From NCBI RefSeq assembly GCF_947258575.1, contig NZ_CAMYIV010000003.1, positions 1-64,000 on the forward strand: a DNA stretch of 64,000 nucleotides. The letters are read 5' to 3'. A model generated the notes under the pieces. The model saw nothing but the letters and a program-made list of their open reading frames with translations. It ran no database searches and was not told the DNA's origin. The stretch is from an uncultured Alcanivorax sp. Its GTDB lineage: Bacteria > Pseudomonadota > Gammaproteobacteria > Pseudomonadales > Alcanivoracaceae. Positions 60,493-64,000 of the stretch are shown here, piece after piece (within the stretch, counting starts at the first letter, position 1; every line of letters starts with the position of its first letter). The position numbers were made by a program, and so were the translations under genes.

Positions 60493-62865
60493 TCAGTTGC
60501 CGTGCTTCTCCGCCAGGTAGAACCAGGTATCGAGTACTGAATCCGGGTTCAACGACACGGAAGAGATGCCCTGCTCCATCAGCCATTTGGCCAGATCGGG
60601 ATGATCCGAAGGGCCCTGGCCACAGATACCGATGTACTTGCCCTGAGCATTACAGGCATCAATGGCCATCTTCAGCAGCTTCTTGACCGCCGGATCACGC
60701 TCGTCGAACAGGTGGCTGACGATACCGGAATCCCGATCCAGGCCCAGCGTGAGCTGGGTCAAGTCATTGGAGCCGATGGAGAAGCCATCAAAGTGTTGCA
60801 GGAAGTCGTCGGCCAGCAGTGCATTGGTGGGCAGTTCGCACATCATGATCACGCGCAGACCGTTCTCACCACGCTTCAAGCCATTCTTGGCCAGCAGATC
60901 AACGGCCTGCTCGGCTTCGCCTACAGTCCGCACGAAGGGCACCATGATTTCCACATTGGTGAAGCCCATTACATCACGCACTTTTTTCAGCGCACGGCAT
61001 TCCAGCTCGAAACAGTCGCGGAAATTTTCGCTGATATAACGGCTGGCACCACGGAAACCCAGCATGGGGTTCTCTTCTTCCGGCTCGTAGAGCTTGCCGC
61101 CGATCAGGTTGGCATATTCGTTGGACTTGAAGTCGGACAGGCGAACGATCACCTTTTCCGGGTGGAATGCGGCGGCCAGGGTGGAGATGCCCTCGACCAA
61201 CTTCTCCACGTAGAAGTCCACCGGATCACCGTAACCGGAAGTGCGCTTGTCCACGTTCTGCTTCACATCTTTGGGCAGCGTGTCGTAGTTCAGCAACGCC
61301 TTCGGGTGAACCCCGATCATGCGGTTGATGATGAACTCCAGACGCGCCAGGCCAACACCCTGGTTAGGCAGGCCGGCGAAATCGAAGGCCCGGTCCGGGT
61401 TGCCCACGTTCATCATGATCTTGAACGGCAGCTTGGGCATGGACTCAATGGAGTTACGCTGAATATCAAATTCCAGCTGGCCTTCATAGATCTTGCCGGT
61501 ATCGCCTTCGGCACAGGACGCGGTCACTTCCTGACCGTCCTTGAGCACATCCGTCGCATCACCACAGCCTACAATGGCCGGCACACCAAGCTCACGGGCA
61601 ATGATTGCCGCGTGACAGGTACGGCCGCCACGGTTGGTGATAATGGCCGCTGCACGCTTCATGACCGGCTCCCAGTCCGGGTCAGTCATGTCGGTAACCA
61701 GTACATCGCCGGGCTGGACCTTGTCCATTTCCTTGATGTTGGTGACGATACGCACCTTGCCGGCACCGATACGCTGGCCAATGGAGCGACCCTCGACCAA
61801 TACCTTGCCGGTTTGTTTGAGCAGGTAGCGCTCCATGACATTCACATCGGAGCGGCTCTTCACGGTTTCCGGGCGGGCCTGCACGATGTAGAGCTTGTTG
61901 TCGTCGCCGTCCAGCGCCCATTCGATATCCATGGGCATGCCGTAGTGTTTTTCGATCTCAATGGCTTGACGAGACAGGTTTTCGATCTGCTCGTCATTCA
62001 GGCAGTAGACCATGCGCTCGGCATTATCCACGTCCACAATTTGCACGGACTTGCCGGCAGTTGCTTCGGCACCATAGATCATCTTCTGCATCTTGCTGCC
62101 CAGGTTGCGGCGCAGGATGGCTGGTTTCTTGTTCAGCAGGGTTTTCTTGTGGACGTAGAACTCATCAGGGTTTACCGCGCCCTGAACCACCATTTCACCC
62201 AGGCCGTAGGAAGCAGTAATAAAGACCACGTCCTTGAAGCCGGACTCGGTGTCCATGGAAAACATGACGCCAGCGGCGCCGGTCTCGGAGCGGACCATGC
62301 GCTGCACGCCAGCGGACAGGGCGACCAGCTTGTGGTCGAAGCCCTGGTGAACGCGGTAGCTGATGGCGCGATCGTTAAACAGGGACGCGAACACTTCCTT
62401 GACGGCGATCATCACGCTGTCGATGCCACGAATATTGAGGAAGGTTTCCTGCTGACCGGCAAAGGACGCATCGGGTAGATCTTCCGCAGTCGCAGAAGAA
62501 CGTACCGCCACCGGTAAATCAGCATTTCCTTCGCCAATCTCTGCGTAAGCCTCGCGGATAGCGCTGTCCAGCGCTGGCTGGAACGGTGCGTCCACAACCC
62601 ACTGGCGAATCTGCTCACCGGTCTTGGCCAGAGCAACCACATCCTCAACATCAAGGGCGCTTAAGGCCTCGTTGATTTTCTGGGTCAGATTGTTGTGCTC
62701 AAGGAACTCGCGAAAGGCTTCAGCAGTGGTGGCAAAACCGCCCGGAACGGAGACACCCGCTGCCGACAGATTGCTGATCATCTCACCGAGGGATGCATTT
62801 TTGCCGCCTACGCGCTCAACGTCATTTTTCCCCAGGTCCTGAAACCAGACTACATATTCCGCCAA
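60493..62865 (-). CDS. ppsA: Phosphoenolpyruvate synthase
   Basis: A 790-residue enzyme that makes PEP from pyruvate and ATP, needed for gluconeogenesis when growing on acids, fatty acids or alkanes. The N-terminal ATP-grasp region includes [20 protein letters not shown], the phosphohistidine domain has [20 protein letters not shown] with the catalytic His near 416, and the PEP barrel ends with [14 protein letters not shown] carrying the active Cys. The start is a TTG at 62865 with AAGGAG upstream. It is divergent from ppsR, which encodes its regulator. Confidence 0.96.
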   Translation of the reverse strand: MAEYVVWFQDLGKNDVERVGGKNASLGEMISNLSAAGVSVPGGFATTAEAFREFLEHNNLTQKINEALSALDVEDVVALAKTGEQIRQWVVDAPFQPALDSAIREAYAEIGEGNADLPVAVRSSATAEDLPDASFAGQQETFLNIRGIDSVMIAVKEVFASLFNDRAISYRVHQGFDHKLVALSAGVQRMVRSETGAAGVMFSMDTESGFKDVVFITASYGLGEMVVQGAVNPDEFYVHKKTLLNKKPAILRRNLGSKMQKMIYGAEATAGKSVQIVDVDNAERMVYCLNDEQIENLSRQAIEIEKHYGMPMDIEWALDGDDNKLYIVQARPETVKSRSDVNVMERYLLKQTGKVLVEGRSIGQRIGAGKVRIVTNIKEMDKVQPGDVLVTDMTDPDWEPVMKRAAAIITNRGGRTCHAAIIARELGVPAIVGCGDATDVLKDGQEVTASCAEGDTGKIYEGQLEFDIQRNSIESMPKLPFKIMMNVGNPDRAFDFAGLPNQGVGLARLEFIINRMIGVHPKALLNYDTLPKDVKQNVDKRTSGYGDPVDFYVEKLVEGISTLAAAFHPEKVIVRLSDFKSNEYANLIGGKLYEPEEENPMLGFRGASRYISENFRDCFELECRALKKVRDVMGFTNVEIMVPFVRTVGEAEQAVDLLAKNGLKRGENGLRVIMMCELPTNALLADDFLQHFDGFSIGSNDLTQLTLGLDRDSGIVSHLFDERDPAVKKLLKMAIDACNAQGKYIGICGQGPSDHPDLAKWLMEQGISSVSLNPDSVLDTWFYLAEKHGN

Positions 62866-63319
62866 GGTCGTCTCCTTTTTACGTATTACCGTTGATTACT
62901 GGCCTGAGCCGGCTCTAATCGAGCCGCCATTCTACTCAAAACCCGCACAGTTTGCCCGCCCCTCGTCGTAATTTGGGTACGACTTTGGTCAATCCCTGCA
63001 TCTGCGGCTAGTCCTGCCCCTCTCGGGAGCACTATCCCATTGAAAATGAAAGGGTATTTAACCTGCGGACCAGCCTATGCGGCGCAGTTTAGAAGGATGT
63101 GAAGGCAGGGACAACGCCCAAGGCAGGATTTGCCCGACAACTTGAAAGATAGCACTAGCCCCTGCCTATCGCTCCCTCTAGACTGTCATCATTGAAAACA
63201 ATGACTTACAAACCCCGTAGGAGCGGCGCTTGAGCCGCGAATGGCTTTAGGCGTCTCTTGTCAGCTGCATTTCCCGGCTCAAGCACCGCTCCTACGGGCA
63301 CAGAAAACGGCTGAAACCA
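62866..63319. promoter_or_regulatory. Divergent ppsA/ppsR intergenic region
   Basis: These 454 bases contain the promoters of both genes, with no evident coding sequence. The part next to ppsR holds the REP-like palindrome 63214-63298. No strong sigma-70 pair is obvious on either side. Confidence 0.35.
63214..63298. repeat. REP-like palindrome upstream of ppsR
   Basis: Arms of 28 bases at 63214-63241 and 63271-63298 match at 26 of 28 positions. They start CCCGTAGGAGCGGCGCTTGA and end CACCGCTCCTACGGG. The left arm closely resembles the one after rsmE at 17349. It lies only 21 bases before the ppsR start codon. Confidence 0.75.
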
Positions 63320-64000
63320 ATGAAAAGAACGGCATTCTATCTCTCAGATGGCACCGGCATCACCGCAGAAACCCTCGGTCACAGCATGCTCAGCCAGTTC
63401 GGTGATATTGAGTTTGTGCAGATCACCCTGCCCTTCGTCCAGTCCGATGAACAGACCCGGGAAGCCATTGCTCGCATCAACAGAGCGTCGGTAGAGGATG
63501 GCCAGAAGCCCGTTGTCTTTTCCACCCTAGTCAACAACGACCATCGCACCCTCCTACACGGCTGCGACGGACTGGTACTGGATCTGTTCGGCGCCTTTCT
63601 GAACCCCCTGGAAGACGAACTGGGCGTGCGCTCCAGCCACAAGATCAACCAGAGCCACGCCATCCGCGATGCGGAGTCCTACCGCATTCGTATCAATGCC
63701 GTACATTTTGCGCTGGACAACGACGACGGCGCCCGCACCCGCCACTATGATCAGGCGGATGTGATTCTCATTGGTGTCTCCCGCTCCGGTAAAACCCCAA
63801 CCTGCCTCTACTTGGCACTCCAGTTCGGGCTGTTCACCGCCAATTACCCCCTCACCGAAGACGACTTTGACGACCTGCGCCTGCCCAAGCCCCTGGTCGA
63901 GCACAAACAAAAGCTCTTCGGCCTCACCATCAACGCCGACCGACTCAGCGCTATCCGCAGCGAGCGCAAAGCTGGCAGCAAATACGCGTCCCTGCGGCAG
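63320..64000 (+). CDS. ppsR: PEP synthase regulatory protein (bifunctional kinase/pyrophosphorylase), 5' part
   Basis: The first 227 codons of a DUF299-family regulator that switches PEP synthase off by ADP-dependent phosphorylation and on by phosphate-dependent dephosphorylation. The N-terminal FYLSDGTGITAETLGHSMLS and the P-loop VILIGVSRSGKTPTCLYLAL are diagnostic. The gene continues beyond the window (full length is usually about 270 residues). It is divergent from ppsA, the usual arrangement. Confidence 0.94.
   Translation, partial: MKRTAFYLSDGTGITAETLGHSMLSQFGDIEFVQITLPFVQSDEQTREAIARINRASVEDGQKPVVFSTLVNNDHRTLLHGCDGLVLDLFGAFLNPLEDELGVRSSHKINQSHAIRDAESYRIRINAVHFALDNDDGARTRHYDQADVILIGVSRSGKTPTCLYLALQFGLFTANYPLTEDDFDDLRLPKPLVEHKQKLFGLTINADRLSAIRSERKAGSKYASLRQ

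Noticed and set aside
60601-62478. Open frame of 625 codons antisense to ppsA
   Set aside because: The opposite strand encodes a complete, highly conserved PEP synthase; the antisense reading is His/Val/Gly-rich as expected from codon bias and has no recognisable domain.
1-64000. CRISPR arrays, rRNA or tRNA genes
   Set aside because: No regularly spaced direct repeats, no rRNA-like stretch and no tRNA cloverleaf were recognised by reading both strands; a tRNA scan was not run.

Overview
The window is about 60% GC with dense, short-spaced operons. Its gene content points to a marine, hydrocarbon- or lipid-degrading Gammaproteobacterium of the Alcanivorax type. The clues are a P450 monooxygenase, a PhaC-like hydrolase, several CoA thioesterases and acyltransferases, a DcaP-like porin, an alkyl-DHAP-synthase-like/GlpD/FGGY-kinase operon, and a standard gammaproteobacterial core (scpAB-rluB, trpS, rsmE, tesA-ybbAP, ada-alkA, gor, ppsA/ppsR). 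The genus is an inference from gene content; no rRNA or tRNA gene was seen.

Layout. 1-10.4 kb is an accessory metal-resistance region. It starts with the end of a CDF cation exporter and an extra lspA, then an XRE regulator divergent from a SEC-C protein, an orphan MazE-type antitoxin, a DUF3147 membrane protein, and a six-gene leftward operon: BlaI-type repressor, M56 (BlaR1-type) membrane protease, CzcC-like outer-membrane channel, His-rich lipoprotein, CzcB-like adaptor and CzcA-like RND pump. A decayed second copy of the DUF3147 3' end lies beyond the operon promoter, so the operon sits between short direct repeats. 10.5-16.4 kb: nfeD-slipin, a DcaP-like porin, and a MoxR ATPase/VWA pair. 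16.6-30.8 kb is core: rsmE, rluB-scpB-scpA, trpS, a YciO-type protein, a PHP phosphoesterase, membrane and lipid-related genes, a large DUF349 protein and a tesA-DUF924 operon. 30.8-38.8 kb: ybbA-ybbP, Bcr-type MFS pump, a CPA antiporter, and a metal-type MerR regulator behind a secreted protein of unknown function. 38.9-43.6 kb: the alkyl-DHAP-synthase-like/GlpD/FGGY operon. 43.9-48.8 kb: OmpA lipoprotein, ada-alkA, MFS and patatin. 48.9-52.6 kb: a ferritin-like diiron protein, paired hotdog thioesterases and a PhaC-like enzyme. 52.6-55.7 kb: two tandem periplasmic paralogues, YkvA and an orphan ParA. 56.2-64 kb: P450, gor, a lytic transglycosylase, a small Rieske protein, and the divergent ppsA/ppsR pair (ppsR runs off the window).

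The best candidate for an undescribed system is the BlaI/M56-headed metal-efflux operon. The M56 protease carries a His/Cys-rich loop between its second and third membrane segments, where BlaR1 proteins have an extracytoplasmic loop, and it lacks a beta-lactam sensor domain. The operon also encodes a small lipoprotein with 13 histidines and an adaptor ending in a His-rich tail. A model in which the protease senses metal and relieves BlaI repression, with lipoprotein and adaptor collecting metal for the pump, fits the sequence but is inference. Several long palindromes (46.7, 48.8, 50.25 and 33.9 kb) and REP-like hairpins lie between genes.
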